In this document: one piece after another, positions 15,481 to 23,862 of the stretch | How the letters are laid out: every line of letters begins with the position of its first letter | How positions within the stretch are numbered: the first letter of the stretch is position 1 | Origin: Ruminococcus flavefaciens | GTDB taxonomy: Bacteria; Bacillota; Clostridia; Oscillospirales; Ruminococcaceae | Reading direction: 5' to 3' | DNA length: 53,353 nucleotides | Assembly: GCA_023663905.1 (NCBI GenBank) | Contig: JAMPGO010000006.1 | Coordinates: 1 to 53,353 of the forward strand | The notes under the pieces: generated by a model | Databases searched by the model: none | What the model saw: the letters and a program-made list of their open reading frames with translations, nothing else | Told to the model about the DNA's origin: nothing | Made by a program: the position numbers and the translations under genes

Positions 15481-16614
15481 ATGCAGCCATATCTTAAAAG
15501 AGCCTGGGCGGAAGTATCGCTTGCAAGGCTGAAAAATAACATTGAAATCATAAAGACGCTGAACTCGCCCGAAACAGAAATTATGGCGGTCGTCAAGGCT
15601 GACGCTTACGGTCACGGCGACGAGCATATCATAAAATGCCTTGCGGAATCCTGCGGAATCAGATATTTCGCCGTCTCGAATCTCGACGAGGCTATTGCCG
15701 TGCGCAGTTTCTGTCCGTCGGCTGAAATCCTGATTCTTGGCTATACTCCGCCTGAATATGCCCACGAAATCTCGATGTACAATATAATTCAGGGTGTTGT
15801 CTCATACGGATATGCCGAGAAGCTCGCACAGAATACACCCGAGCCTATAAGATGCCATATCAAGATTGATACAGGAATGGGACGTATAGGGCTGAAGTAC
15901 AATACTGCCAAAGAATGCGCCGATGAAGTATCGAAAATTATGCAGATTGACAAAATCGCCGTCGAAGGAATCTATACGCACTTCGCCGTTGCCGACAGCG
16001 ACAGCCCCGACAATATCGCCTATACGGACAATCAGGAGCGGTTTATACTCGATACTTACGACAAGCTTGTTTCTATGGGAATAACTCTTCCGCACGTTCA
16101 CTTTATGAACAGTGCTGCGACCTGCTACAGAAATTCGCCGAGAAGCACGCTGTCACGTGCGGGAATCATCATCTACGGACTTCACCCCGATATAAGCCTT
16201 GATATTCCCGACGGTTTAGAGCCTGTAATGGAGCTTAAAGCCGTGATTTCGCAGATAAAAACGGTGGAAGCAGGTACTTGCATAAGCTACGGCAGGACTT
16301 TTACTGCCGACCACGAAATGCGTGTTGCGACGGTTACAATCGGCTATGCCGACGGCTATTCACGTCTGCTGTCATCAAAGGGCGAGATTCTTGTACACGG
16401 AAAACGCTGTAAAATCATCGGCAGGGTGTGTATGGACCAGCTTATGATTGATGTTTCGGGTATTTCGGCAGAATCGGGAGACATCGTAACCCTCATAGGA
16501 CGTGACGGCGACGATATAATAACCGCCGACGAACTCGCTTCAATCTACGGTACTATCGGCTATGAAGTCGTCTGCGGAATTTCCAAGCGTGTGCCGAGAA
16601 TTTATATTGACTAA
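15481..16614 (+). CDS. alr: Alanine racemase
   Basis: The 377-residue protein is a PLP enzyme that makes D-alanine for peptidoglycan. The PLP lysine is Lys39 in VVKADAYGHG. Other family motifs are KIDTGMGRIG, the His-containing GIYTHFAVAD, SRAGIIIYGLHP, the catalytic-Tyr region TVTIGYADGYSR and CMDQLMIDVSG. Length is typical. GAAAGGA stands upstream of ATG. It is divergent from the LCP wall-polymer gene and followed 13 bases later by the radical SAM gene. Confidence 0.97.
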   Translation: MQPYLKRAWAEVSLARLKNNIEIIKTLNSPETEIMAVVKADAYGHGDEHIIKCLAESCGIRYFAVSNLDEAIAVRSFCPSAEILILGYTPPEYAHEISMYNIIQGVVSYGYAEKLAQNTPEPIRCHIKIDTGMGRIGLKYNTAKECADEVSKIMQIDKIAVEGIYTHFAVADSDSPDNIAYTDNQERFILDTYDKLVSMGITLPHVHFMNSAATCYRNSPRSTLSRAGIIIYGLHPDISLDIPDGLEPVMELKAVISQIKTVEAGTCISYGRTFTADHEMRVATVTIGYADGYSRLLSSKGEILVHGKRCKIIGRVCMDQLMIDVSGISAESGDIVTLIGRDGDDIITADELASIYGTIGYEVVCGISKRVPRIYID

Positions 16615-16627
16615 GGAGAAGTTGAAA

Positions 16628-17242
16628 ATGAAAAAAGCAATGACTATTTTTTACGAAGTCGGAAACAATCTTTATGTAAACCTCACAAATAAATGCCCTT
16701 GCGCCTGTACATTCTGCATAAGGAATCACGCTGACGGCGCATACGGTTCTGACCCTCTGTGGCTTGAACACGAGCCGACCCTTGACGAGATTTTTGCGGA
16801 AATGAATAAGCTTGACCTTGCGAAATACAATGAGATAGTATTCTGCGGATACGGCGAGCCGACGTGCCGTATTGACGTGCTTGTTGCTGTTGCAAGTGAG
16901 CTTAAAGCCCGTCCGAACTGCCCCGAACTGCGAATCAACACAAACGGTCTCGGCGATTTGGTGAACGGACGTTCTGTCGCAAAGGAACTCTGCGACGTGC
17001 TGGATATTATTTCAGTCAGCCTGAATGCAGGTACGAAGGATGAGTATATGAAGGTAACACGACCGAAATTTGATAATGCGTGGGAAGCTATGCAGAAATT
17101 CACCGCCGACTGTGTGAAGCAGAACTCCGCAAAAGTGGTTATGTCGGTTGTGGATGTAATCCCGCAGGAACAGATTGAAGCTTCACGAAAAGTTGCGGAA
17201 TCTCTCGGCGCTGAACTCAGAGTACGCACTTATGATGAATAA
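16628..17242 (+). CDS. TatD-associated radical SAM protein
   Basis: The 204-residue protein has the radical SAM cysteine motif CX3CX2C in NKCPCACTFCIRN near residue 30, the GGE-like CGYGEPT, NTNGL, and VISVSLNAGTKDEY. Its N-terminus (YEVGNNLYVNLTNKCPCACTFC) fits the short radical SAM family recognised by linkage to tatD. Substrate and reaction are unknown. ATG at 16628 follows AAGGAG by 8 bases. A tatD gene is nearby (13620) but separated by the LCP and alr genes. It lacks an obvious C-terminal extra cluster domain. Confidence 0.88.
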   Translation: MKKAMTIFYEVGNNLYVNLTNKCPCACTFCIRNHADGAYGSDPLWLEHEPTLDEIFAEMNKLDLAKYNEIVFCGYGEPTCRIDVLVAVASELKARPNCPELRINTNGLGDLVNGRSVAKELCDVLDIISVSLNAGTKDEYMKVTRPKFDNAWEAMQKFTADCVKQNSAKVVMSVVDVIPQEQIEASRKVAESLGAELRVRTYDE

Positions 17243-17245
17243 TAT

Positions 17246-17281
17246 ACAAAAATCAGCCTGATATTTTGTGCAGTTTTTTAT
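17246..17281 (+). terminator. Weak intrinsic terminator after the radical SAM gene
   Basis: ACAAAAATCA and TGATATTTTGT pair with one bulge around a GCC loop, followed within a few bases by TTTTTTA. Confidence 0.5.
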
Positions 17282-17291
17282 GCCGTTTCTA

Positions 17292-17320
17292 TGGAAATTA
17301 TCTGTAAAATATGTTATAAT
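17292..17320 (+). promoter_or_regulatory. Promoter of the 42-residue peptide and ilvE
   Basis: TGGAAA at 17292-17297 and TATAAT at 17315-17320, 17-base spacer. The -35 region, TATGGAAAT, recurs before two other operons (21256 and 28310). Confidence 0.6.
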
Positions 17321-17370
17321 GTTTCAGTAAGACATTATTTCAGTTGTTTTCAGAACAAGGAGTTGCTATT

Positions 17371-17499
17371 ATGACAAAAAAAGGACGAACCGCACTTGCC
17401 ATATCGGTCACGGCGATTGCCGTGCTTGCCTGCTCCACAGCCGTCGGAGCTGTGATATGCAAGAAAATCTATGAAAAAAAATACTTCTCCGCTGACTGA
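17371..17499 (+). CDS. Small single-span membrane peptide (42 residues)
   Basis: ATG at 17371 follows AAGGAG (8 bases) and the frame ends at TGA 17497-17499. The product is [13 protein letters not shown]..., one hydrophobic segment of about 22 residues ([22 protein letters not shown] is split by a Cys) and a basic tail [13 protein letters not shown]. It looks like a small membrane protein with the tail outside the bilayer core. VLAC is only a weak lipobox. It shares the promoter with ilvE, 43 bases downstream. No family recognised. Confidence 0.6.
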   Translation: MTKKGRTALAISVTAIAVLACSTAVGAVICKKIYEKKYFSAD

Positions 17500-17542
17500 G
17501 AGATGTTGTTTGTTAAATCTATTTATAAAGAGGGTTTATAAA

Positions 17543-18610
17543 ATGAATATCAAATTCACAAAAGCAGAAACTTTAAAGAAAAAGCCTGAGCCTGATGAGA
17601 GTCTCGGATTCGGTCACATCTTCACCGACTATATGCTTGTTATGCCTTATGACGAGGGTCAGGGCTGGCACGACCCCGAAATCCGTCCCTATGCTCCTAT
17701 TGAGCTTTCCCCTGCCGCTATGTGCCTCCACTACGGACAGACAGTATTCGAGGGACTGAAAGCATACAGAACTGCTGAGGGCAAGGTACAGCTTTTCCGC
17801 CCTGATGAGAACTTCAAGAGACTGAACGTTTCCAACGAGCGACTTGTTATCCCTGAGCTTCCCGAGGAACTTGCTATGCAGTGCCTTATGGAACTCCTCC
17901 ACGTTGAAAAGGACTGGGTTCCTTCAAAAGACGGCGAATCACTCTACATCCGTCCGTATATCTTTGCCTGCGACCCGTTCCTTGGTGTAAAGCCGGGCGA
18001 ACACTACCTGTTCATCATCATCCTCTCTCCGTCAGGCGCTTACTATGCAAGCGGTCTCGACCCTGTTAACATCTACGTTGAAAGCAAGTATGTCCGTGCA
18101 GTACGTGGCGGTATGGGATTCGCAAAAACAGGCGGTAACTACGCTGCTTCCCTTATCGGTCAGGACGAAGCCCACAAGCAGAATTACTCTCAGGTTCTCT
18201 GGCTCGACGGTGTTGAGCAGAAGTACATCGAGGAAGTCGGAGCTATGAACATCTTCTTTGTTATCGACGGCGAAGTTGTAACTCCTATGCTTCAGGGCAG
18301 TATTCTTCCGGGTATCACAAGAAAATCAGCTATCGAAGTCTGCAAGAGCAAGGGTATCAAGGTAACTGAAAGACGTATCACGATTCAGGAAATCGCCGAC
18401 GCTTATGACGCTGGCAAGCTCAACGAAGTTTTCGGCACAGGTACAGCCGCTGTTATTTCTCCTGTCGGTCATCTCAAATGGAACGATAAGGTTATGGAAA
18501 TCAACGACAACAAAATCGGCGAAATTTCGCAGATGCTCTATGATACAATGACAGGTATTCAGTGGGGCAAGATTGAAGATACATTCGGCTGGACTGTTGA
18601 AGTCAAGTAA
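17543..18610 (+). CDS. ilvE: Branched-chain amino acid aminotransferase
   Basis: The 355-residue class IV PLP enzyme has the BCAT signatures [26 protein letters not shown], the substrate loop [20 protein letters not shown] with the PLP lysine region, the [10 protein letters not shown] segment, [11 protein letters not shown] and [15 protein letters not shown]. It interconverts leucine, isoleucine and valine with their 2-oxo acids. ATG at 17543 with GAGGG 8 bases upstream is chosen over an in-frame ATG at 17471 that lies inside the preceding peptide gene. A strong terminator follows. Confidence 0.97.
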   Translation: MNIKFTKAETLKKKPEPDESLGFGHIFTDYMLVMPYDEGQGWHDPEIRPYAPIELSPAAMCLHYGQTVFEGLKAYRTAEGKVQLFRPDENFKRLNVSNERLVIPELPEELAMQCLMELLHVEKDWVPSKDGESLYIRPYIFACDPFLGVKPGEHYLFIIILSPSGAYYASGLDPVNIYVESKYVRAVRGGMGFAKTGGNYAASLIGQDEAHKQNYSQVLWLDGVEQKYIEEVGAMNIFFVIDGEVVTPMLQGSILPGITRKSAIEVCKSKGIKVTERRITIQEIADAYDAGKLNEVFGTGTAAVISPVGHLKWNDKVMEINDNKIGEISQMLYDTMTGIQWGKIEDTFGWTVEVK

Positions 18611-18619
18611 GATAACAAA

Positions 18620-18656
18620 AATCCCGTATTTCCTGAGAAATACGGGACTTTTTTTA
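18620..18656. terminator. Terminator between ilvE and the convergent kinase gene
   Basis: TCCCGTATTTC and GAAATACGGGA form an 11-bp stem with a 4-base CTGA-type loop and a TTTTTTT tract on the plus side; AAAAATC on the left side gives a weaker U tract on the minus strand. Confidence 0.88.
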
Positions 18657-19499
18657 TTCAAAGCAACTGTTGATTATATTAACTGTCTCATCCTTGTGAC
18701 TTCTGAACTCGCCGAGCTGTCGGGTAAGCTGATTTTCCCTTTCAAGGCACTGCTCTGGAGTTTTATTCGGGAAATTCCTGTTGCCCTGACGGTAGCGCTC
18801 CAGAAGCTCGGAAGTAATCAGCACTATGCCGTCGTAAAGGCTGGCAATTTCCTCCGCCGTAAGCATTCCGCAGAGACCCGAAGCAAAGCCCTTTGTAATC
18901 TCACGGATTAACGGCAGACTGAACGCTTCCGTAGTCGCCGAGCGTATCATATCGCCGTAGTCAGCGCAGATATAGCCGTGCATAGCCGTATCGAAGTCGA
19001 TAATTGCAGGTTTTCTGCCGAAAATTATATTATCGAGCTTTGTATCGCCGTGAATATTGCGCAGAGGCAGATTAAGCCCGAAATTATGCAGGTCAATCGG
19101 ATTCTCAAATTCAAATCCGCCTGAATTTACAACACGCAGAAAACGTCCGACAGCATAGCCGTGCAGATAATTCCTGTTCACAGTGTTCGGGATATTCTCA
19201 ATATATCGGCATATGCGCCACAGTCTGCCGTCCTGCTCCGTGTAATTTCTGTCGCCACAGGAGAGATAATGCGGTATCACAAGGCTTTTTTCGGATTCAA
19301 AAGCCTTTTCAATCAGAGAAATATTGCTCATAACGATTTCGGGATTTTTAAATATATCCCTGTTCAGCGATTGCAGAATATATTTTCCTGAACCGCACTC
19401 CAGGCGGTAGGTAGTATTTGTATGCCCCTTTTTAAGCTCAGTCAGGGAAACAACATCGGCAATGCCGAACTTTACGGTAATATCTTTAATATTATTCAT
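18654..19499 (-). CDS. Phosphotransferase-fold (APH-like) kinase, shortened
   Basis: The 281-residue protein has the kinase core of the aminoglycoside-phosphotransferase/N-acetylhexosamine-kinase superfamily: a nucleotide loop around LKKGHTNTTYRLECGSGKYILQSLN, catalytic HGDTKLDNIIF (~149-159) and metal-binding AIIDFDTAMHG. Relatives I recall are ~350 residues and carry some 50 more residues between the GRF helix and the catalytic loop; here GRFLRVV runs to LPLRNIHGD in only about 24 residues. Sugar or amino-sugar phosphorylation is a guess. The start overlaps the PFL stop by one base (TGATG), so it is coupled to the ACT-PFL operon. Confidence 0.8.
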   Translation of the reverse strand: MNNIKDITVKFGIADVVSLTELKKGHTNTTYRLECGSGKYILQSLNRDIFKNPEIVMSNISLIEKAFESEKSLVIPHYLSCGDRNYTEQDGRLWRICRYIENIPNTVNRNYLHGYAVGRFLRVVNSGGFEFENPIDLHNFGLNLPLRNIHGDTKLDNIIFGRKPAIIDFDTAMHGYICADYGDMIRSATTEAFSLPLIREITKGFASGLCGMLTAEEIASLYDGIVLITSELLERYRQGNRNFPNKTPEQCLERENQLTRQLGEFRSHKDETVNIINSCFE

Positions 19500-20857
19500 C
19501 AGTTTTTAAGGCTGTGCATAGGTGCTGGAATACGTCCGCCACGATTTATGAACTTGGCAGGCGATTTATCCTTGACCGACATAACAGGACCGCTTCCGAG
19601 AAGTCCGCCAAATTCAAGCATTTCGCCCTCTTTTTTGCCGATTGCAGGTATCAGGCGGACAGCAGTCGTCTTTGTGTTAACCATACCGATAGCGGCTTCG
19701 TCAGCGATAATTGCGGAGATAGTTTCGGGCGATATGTCACCCGGAACGGCTATCATATCAAGTCCGACAGAGCAGACGGCAGTCATAGCTTCAAGCTTTT
19801 CAAGGCTCAGAACACCTGCAACAGCTGAATCAATCATTCCTGCGTCTTCCGAAACGGGAATAAATGCGCCTGAAAGTCCGCCTACTGTTGAGGAAGCCAT
19901 TACACCGCCCTTTTTAACAGCGTCGTTGAGCATTGCAAGGCACGCTGTAGTGCCGTGAGTACCGCACATTTCCAGTCCCATTTCCTCAAGAATATGGGCA
20001 ACACTGTCGCCGACAGCAGGTGTCGGAGCGAGCGACAAATCAACGATACCGAACGGCACACCGAGAAGCTCGGAAGCTCTTGCGCCGACAAGCTGACCCA
20101 TACGTGTGATTTTGAATGCGGTTTTCTTGATTATATCGGCGATTTCGTTGATTGAAGCGTCAGGGTACTTTGCAAGTGCGGAACGTACAACACCGGGACC
20201 TGATACGCCTACGTGAATCTCGCAGTCAGGCTCGCCTACACCGTGGAATGCGCCTGCCATAAAAGGATTATCTTCAACGGCATTGCAGAATACAACGAGC
20301 TTTGCTGCGCCGATACAGTCACGGTCGGCAGTACGCTCAGCAGTTTCCTTTACTATTTCGCCCATAAGCTTTACGGCATCCATATTAATACCCGATTTTG
20401 TCGAGCCGATATTTACGGAAGAACAGATGTTCTGCGTAACGTCAAGCGCTTCGGGAATTGACCTTATAAGGGCTTCATCGCCTGCGGAAAATCCCTTGTG
20501 AACGAGTGCGGAATATCCTCCGATAAAGTTGACTCCGCAGGTATCGGCGGCACGCTGGAGTGCCTTTGCGAACTTGACAGGGTTATCATTCGGGCAGACA
20601 GCCGAAAGCATAGCAATCGGAGTTACGGAAATACGCTTGTTTACTATCGGTATGCCGTACTCTTTTTCGATACGCTGACCGACAGCCACAAGGTTTCCTG
20701 CTTTTGCCACAATCTTGTTATAGACCTTCTCGCAAGCCTTGTCAATATCGGTATCAATACAGTCAAGAAGCGATATACCCATAGTAATGGTTCTTATGTC
20801 AAGACATTCGTCCTGAATCATTCTGATTGTTTCAAGAATATTATAAACATTAAGCAT
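19499..20857 (-). CDS. PFL family protein (UPF0210/DUF711)
   Basis: The 452-residue protein is a close match to UPF0210/DUF711 throughout: the N-terminal [87 protein letters not shown] and [10 protein letters not shown]. These proteins share a fold with glycyl-radical enzymes but lack the glycyl radical machinery, and their function is unknown. The tight pairing with an upstream ACT-domain gene (19 bases) is conserved in many Firmicutes and suggests ligand-responsive regulation. Confidence 0.95.
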   Translation of the reverse strand: MLNVYNILETIRMIQDECLDIRTITMGISLLDCIDTDIDKACEKVYNKIVAKAGNLVAVGQRIEKEYGIPIVNKRISVTPIAMLSAVCPNDNPVKFAKALQRAADTCGVNFIGGYSALVHKGFSAGDEALIRSIPEALDVTQNICSSVNIGSTKSGINMDAVKLMGEIVKETAERTADRDCIGAAKLVVFCNAVEDNPFMAGAFHGVGEPDCEIHVGVSGPGVVRSALAKYPDASINEIADIIKKTAFKITRMGQLVGARASELLGVPFGIVDLSLAPTPAVGDSVAHILEEMGLEMCGTHGTTACLAMLNDAVKKGGVMASSTVGGLSGAFIPVSEDAGMIDSAVAGVLSLEKLEAMTAVCSVGLDMIAVPGDISPETISAIIADEAAIGMVNTKTTAVRLIPAIGKKEGEMLEFGGLLGSGPVMSVKDKSPAKFINRGGRIPAPMHSLKN

Positions 20858-20875
20858 TAAATTACTTCTCCTCTG

Positions 20876-21145
20876 TTATATATTATGCATAGAATTGAAA
20901 ATATCCTCGTGCATTGTGTGAATTGAAAGACCGAGTTTTTCGCCGAGACTTGTCATCTCGTCAACAAGCTGTGAGAAATCCTTGTTCATATCGGTTATAT
21001 CAACAAGCATAATCATAGCAAACATATCCTGCAAAACGCTCTGGGTAACCTCAATGACGTTTACGCCCATCTCGGAACATATTCCGCTTACCTTGTGGAG
21101 AATGCCCACGTTATCCTTACCAATTACAGTTACAACAGCTCTCAT
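20876..21145 (-). CDS. ACT-domain protein (UPF0237)
   Basis: The 89-residue protein is a single ACT domain: RAVVTVIGKDNVGILHKVSGICSEM is the classic ligand-binding start, with the GVNVIEVTQ strand and LGEKLGLSI helix. Stand-alone ACT proteins of this kind sense amino acids and occur next to PFL/UPF0210 genes, as here. AGGAGG stands 6 bases before ATG. It is the first gene of the ACT-PFL-kinase operon. Confidence 0.93.
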   Translation of the reverse strand: MRAVVTVIGKDNVGILHKVSGICSEMGVNVIEVTQSVLQDMFAMIMLVDITDMNKDFSQLVDEMTSLGEKLGLSIHTMHEDIFNSMHNI

Positions 21146-21177
21146 AATTTACCTCCTGAGAAAAAATATATATTCTA

Positions 21178-21186
21178 ATTATAGCA
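21178..21186 (-). promoter_or_regulatory. Extended -10 promoter of the ACT-PFL operon
   Basis: On the minus strand TGCTATAAT gives an extended -10; the -35 (TTTATT, 17 bases further up) is weak. Confidence 0.5.
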
Positions 21187-21255
21187 TATAATTACAAAAA
21201 AATAAAGACTTATTATTAATTTTATTATTTAACTATATTTTTTTACCTCAAACTA

Positions 21256-21284
21256 TGGAAATCTTCCTGATTATGTGATATAAT
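21256..21284 (+). promoter_or_regulatory. Promoter of the PHP-Lrp-aminotransferase-ispE operon
   Basis: TGGAAA at 21256-21261 and TATAAT at 21279-21284, 17-base spacer, with the shared TATGGAAAT upstream element. Confidence 0.6.
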
Positions 21285-21320
21285 GTAAGTTATCCGGTAT
21301 AAAAAGGAGGATGATTTTTA

Positions 21321-22172
21321 ATGAATCTTATTGACTGCCACACACACACTCAGTATTCTATGGACTCCGAAGCCGATATTGTGCAGATGATTGAGCGTGC
21401 AAGGGAACTCAATCTGTCGGCTTATGCTGTCACAGACCACTGCGAGTGCAACTTCTGGTATGAAAAGGAGCATTACAGTGCGGAGGAAGCGGTATTCGCC
21501 CACGACTACTTCAACTATCAGCAGGATTTTGAAAACTCCGTAACCGCTGTTAACAGGCTCAAAGAGAAATATCCCGACTTCAATTTAGTCTGCGGTGTTG
21601 AAATGGGTCAGGCGATGCTTGATATTGAAGTCGCCGAAAAAATCACAAGCGACCCTCGTCTCGATTTTGTTATCGCTTCTGTACATCAGATTAAAAACGA
21701 ACACGATTTTTATTACATAGACTACAGCAATATGACTATGGATGAGATATACAATCTTCTTGAAAGATATTTCACGGAAGTCTACAACCTCTGTAAATGG
21801 GGAAAATTTGACGTTCTCGGGCATATCACATACTGCATACGCTATATGAGAATGCGCCACGGTATCAAGCCCGATTTGAAGCGCTTTGATGAGATAATCG
21901 CCGAGAGCTTCCGTGAACTTGCCCGCAACGGCAAGGGTATCGAGATAAATACATCGGGTATAAGACAGGGGCTGGGATTTCCGTTTCCGTCGCTGAAATA
22001 TATCAGCCTTTTCCGTGATATGGGCGGTGAGGTGATTTCAGTCGGCTCGGACGCTCACGTTGTCGAGGATTTGGGCGCAGACCTTCTGCAATGCACTGAA
22101 CTCGCAAAAACAGCAGGATTCAGGCATATATGCTATTTTAAAAACCGCAGACCGCATTTTTTGGATATATAA
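21321..22172 (+). CDS. PHP-domain histidinol-phosphatase (HisK type)
   Basis: The 283-residue protein has the PHP metal motifs DCHTHTQYSMDSE, AVTDHCECNFW, GVEMG, DFVIASVHQI, DVLGHITYCIRY and SVGSDAHV. It corresponds to histidinol-phosphatases of the PHP class, which dephosphorylate histidinol phosphate in histidine synthesis. Other his genes are absent nearby, so a related phosphoester substrate is possible. AAAGGAGG lies before ATG. It is the first gene of a four-gene run. Confidence 0.87.
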   Translation: MNLIDCHTHTQYSMDSEADIVQMIERARELNLSAYAVTDHCECNFWYEKEHYSAEEAVFAHDYFNYQQDFENSVTAVNRLKEKYPDFNLVCGVEMGQAMLDIEVAEKITSDPRLDFVIASVHQIKNEHDFYYIDYSNMTMDEIYNLLERYFTEVYNLCKWGKFDVLGHITYCIRYMRMRHGIKPDLKRFDEIIAESFRELARNGKGIEINTSGIRQGLGFPFPSLKYISLFRDMGGEVISVGSDAHVVEDLGADLLQCTELAKTAGFRHICYFKNRRPHFLDI

Positions 22173-22194
22173 TTTAACGAAAGGACTTGATTAA

Positions 22195-22674
22195 ATGAAA
22201 AACGAAATCATCAGAATCTTACAGCAGAATGCCCGTATTTCAAATACGGCTATGGGAGAAATGCTCGGAATCTCTCCCGAACAGGCAGCGGCGGAAATCC
22301 ACAAGCTTGAAGAGCAAGGTGTTATACGTGGCTACAGCGTTATTGTTGACGACGAAAAAGTTGACAGCTCGGCGGTGTATGCAACAATCGAGCTGAAAGT
22401 CGTTCCACAGCGTGACTGCGGATTTAACGACATTGCGAAGACAATAATGATGTACGACGAGGTTGAAAGCGTAAGCCTTATGTCGTCGGGCGCATACGAC
22501 CTGTCTGTTGAAGTCAAGGGAAATAATCTCAAGGATGTTGCATTTTTTGTCTCCGAAAGACTTGCCACGATTGAGGGCATACTCTCAACTTCCACGCACT
22601 TTATCCTTAAGAAATACAAGGAAAAGGGTATCTTTATTGACGACGATGAAACTGATGAAAGAGGTCTGTGCTAA
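22195..22674 (+). CDS. Lrp/AsnC family transcriptional regulator
   Basis: The 159-residue protein has an N-terminal winged helix-turn-helix (IIRILQQNARISNTAMGEMLGISPEQAAAEIHKLEEQGVIRGYSVIV is the expected Lrp register, here named by position 3-50) and a C-terminal RAM/ACT-like sensor domain (~65-145). Such regulators respond to amino acids. The stop codon abuts the aminotransferase start, so it probably regulates or senses the product of that enzyme. Confidence 0.93.
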   Translation: MKNEIIRILQQNARISNTAMGEMLGISPEQAAAEIHKLEEQGVIRGYSVIVDDEKVDSSAVYATIELKVVPQRDCGFNDIAKTIMMYDEVESVSLMSSGAYDLSVEVKGNNLKDVAFFVSERLATIEGILSTSTHFILKKYKEKGIFIDDDETDERGLC

Positions 22675-23862
22675 ATGATAGATTACGATAAAATACTTTC
22701 CAATAAAATCAAGAATATAAAGCCGTCGGGAATACGCAGATTCTTTGATATTGCAGGAACTATGGAGGGCGTTATTTCTCTCGGTGTCGGCGAACCCGAT
22801 TTCTCCACACCCTGGGTAATACGCAAAGCCGCTATACAGGTTCTGGAGCGCAAGCACATTGTTTACGGTCCTAACATCGGCATTGCCAATCTCAGGGAAG
22901 CTATTTCCAGGAAAATCGAGCAGAAACACGGTGTTCACTACGACAGCAACAGCGAAATAATCGTTACTGTCGGAGGTTCGGAAGCCATTGACCTTGCCGT
23001 GCGTGGACTTATTGAACCGGGCGACGAAGTTCTTGTTGTTGAGCCGTGTTTTGTCTGCTACGCTCCTCTTGTTGAGCTTATGGGCGGTGTTGCTGTGCCT
23101 GTGCCGACTAAAATCGAGAATAACTTCAAGCTCACTGTTGACGATTTCAGGGACAAGGTAACCGAGCGCACCAAGCTTATAATTATGCCGTTCCCGAATA
23201 ATCCGACGGGCGCAATTATGACAAGGGAAGATTTAGAGCCTATCGCCGATTTCCTCAGAGATACAAATATAATGGTGCTGTCGGATGAAATCTACTCCGA
23301 GCTTACATACGGCAGAAAGCATTTTTCAATCATCGAGCTTGACGGAATGAAAGAGCGCACGATATACGTCAACGGCTTCTCAAAGGCTTATGCTATGACA
23401 GGCTGGCGACTGGGCTACTGTTCCGCACCTGCGCCTATTATTTCCCAGATTTTCAAAATTCACCAGTACGGAATAATGTGCAGTCCGTATATAAGTCAGA
23501 ATGCCGCTGTTGAAGCCCTTAATTCCTGCGATGACGAGGTTACAAAAATGGTTGACGAGTACAACGTCCGCCGTCGTTATCTTGTAAATGAATTTAACAG
23601 AATCGGTCTGTCGTGCTTCAATCCCGAGGGCGCATTCTATGTATTTCCCTGCATAAAAAGTACGGGACTTACAAGCGAAGAGTTCTGCGAACGTCTGCTT
23701 TATGAGGAGAAGGTTGCCGTTGTCCCGGGCAGTGCGTTCGGCGATTCAGGCGAAGGCTATATCCGTATATCTTATGCTTATTCGCTCAAACACCTTATGG
23801 AGGCTATGAGCCGTATTGAAAAATTCCTTAAACGTCTGGAGGCTGAAAAAAATGAAGGTTAA
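22675..23862 (+). CDS. Class I/II PLP-dependent aminotransferase
   Basis: The 395-residue protein has the fold-type I aminotransferase signatures: SLGVGEPDFSTPW, VTVGGSEAIDLA, PFPNNPTGAIM, VLSDEIYSELTYG, the PLP lysine in NGFSKAYAMTGWRLGY and GEGYIRISYA. It resembles the PatA/aspartate-type branch that often pairs with an Lrp gene in Clostridia. The substrate is not determined by sequence. It begins directly after the Lrp stop and its end overlaps ispE by 11 bases. Confidence 0.94.
   Translation: MIDYDKILSNKIKNIKPSGIRRFFDIAGTMEGVISLGVGEPDFSTPWVIRKAAIQVLERKHIVYGPNIGIANLREAISRKIEQKHGVHYDSNSEIIVTVGGSEAIDLAVRGLIEPGDEVLVVEPCFVCYAPLVELMGGVAVPVPTKIENNFKLTVDDFRDKVTERTKLIIMPFPNNPTGAIMTREDLEPIADFLRDTNIMVLSDEIYSELTYGRKHFSIIELDGMKERTIYVNGFSKAYAMTGWRLGYCSAPAPIISQIFKIHQYGIMCSPYISQNAAVEALNSCDDEVTKMVDEYNVRRRYLVNEFNRIGLSCFNPEGAFYVFPCIKSTGLTSEEFCERLLYEEKVAVVPGSAFGDSGEGYIRISYAYSLKHLMEAMSRIEKFLKRLEAEKNEG

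Noticed and set aside
17371-17499. Lipoprotein signal in the 42-residue peptide (VLAC)
   Set aside because: Leu at -2 and Val at -3 fit the lipobox poorly, and the hydrophobic span continues past the Cys.
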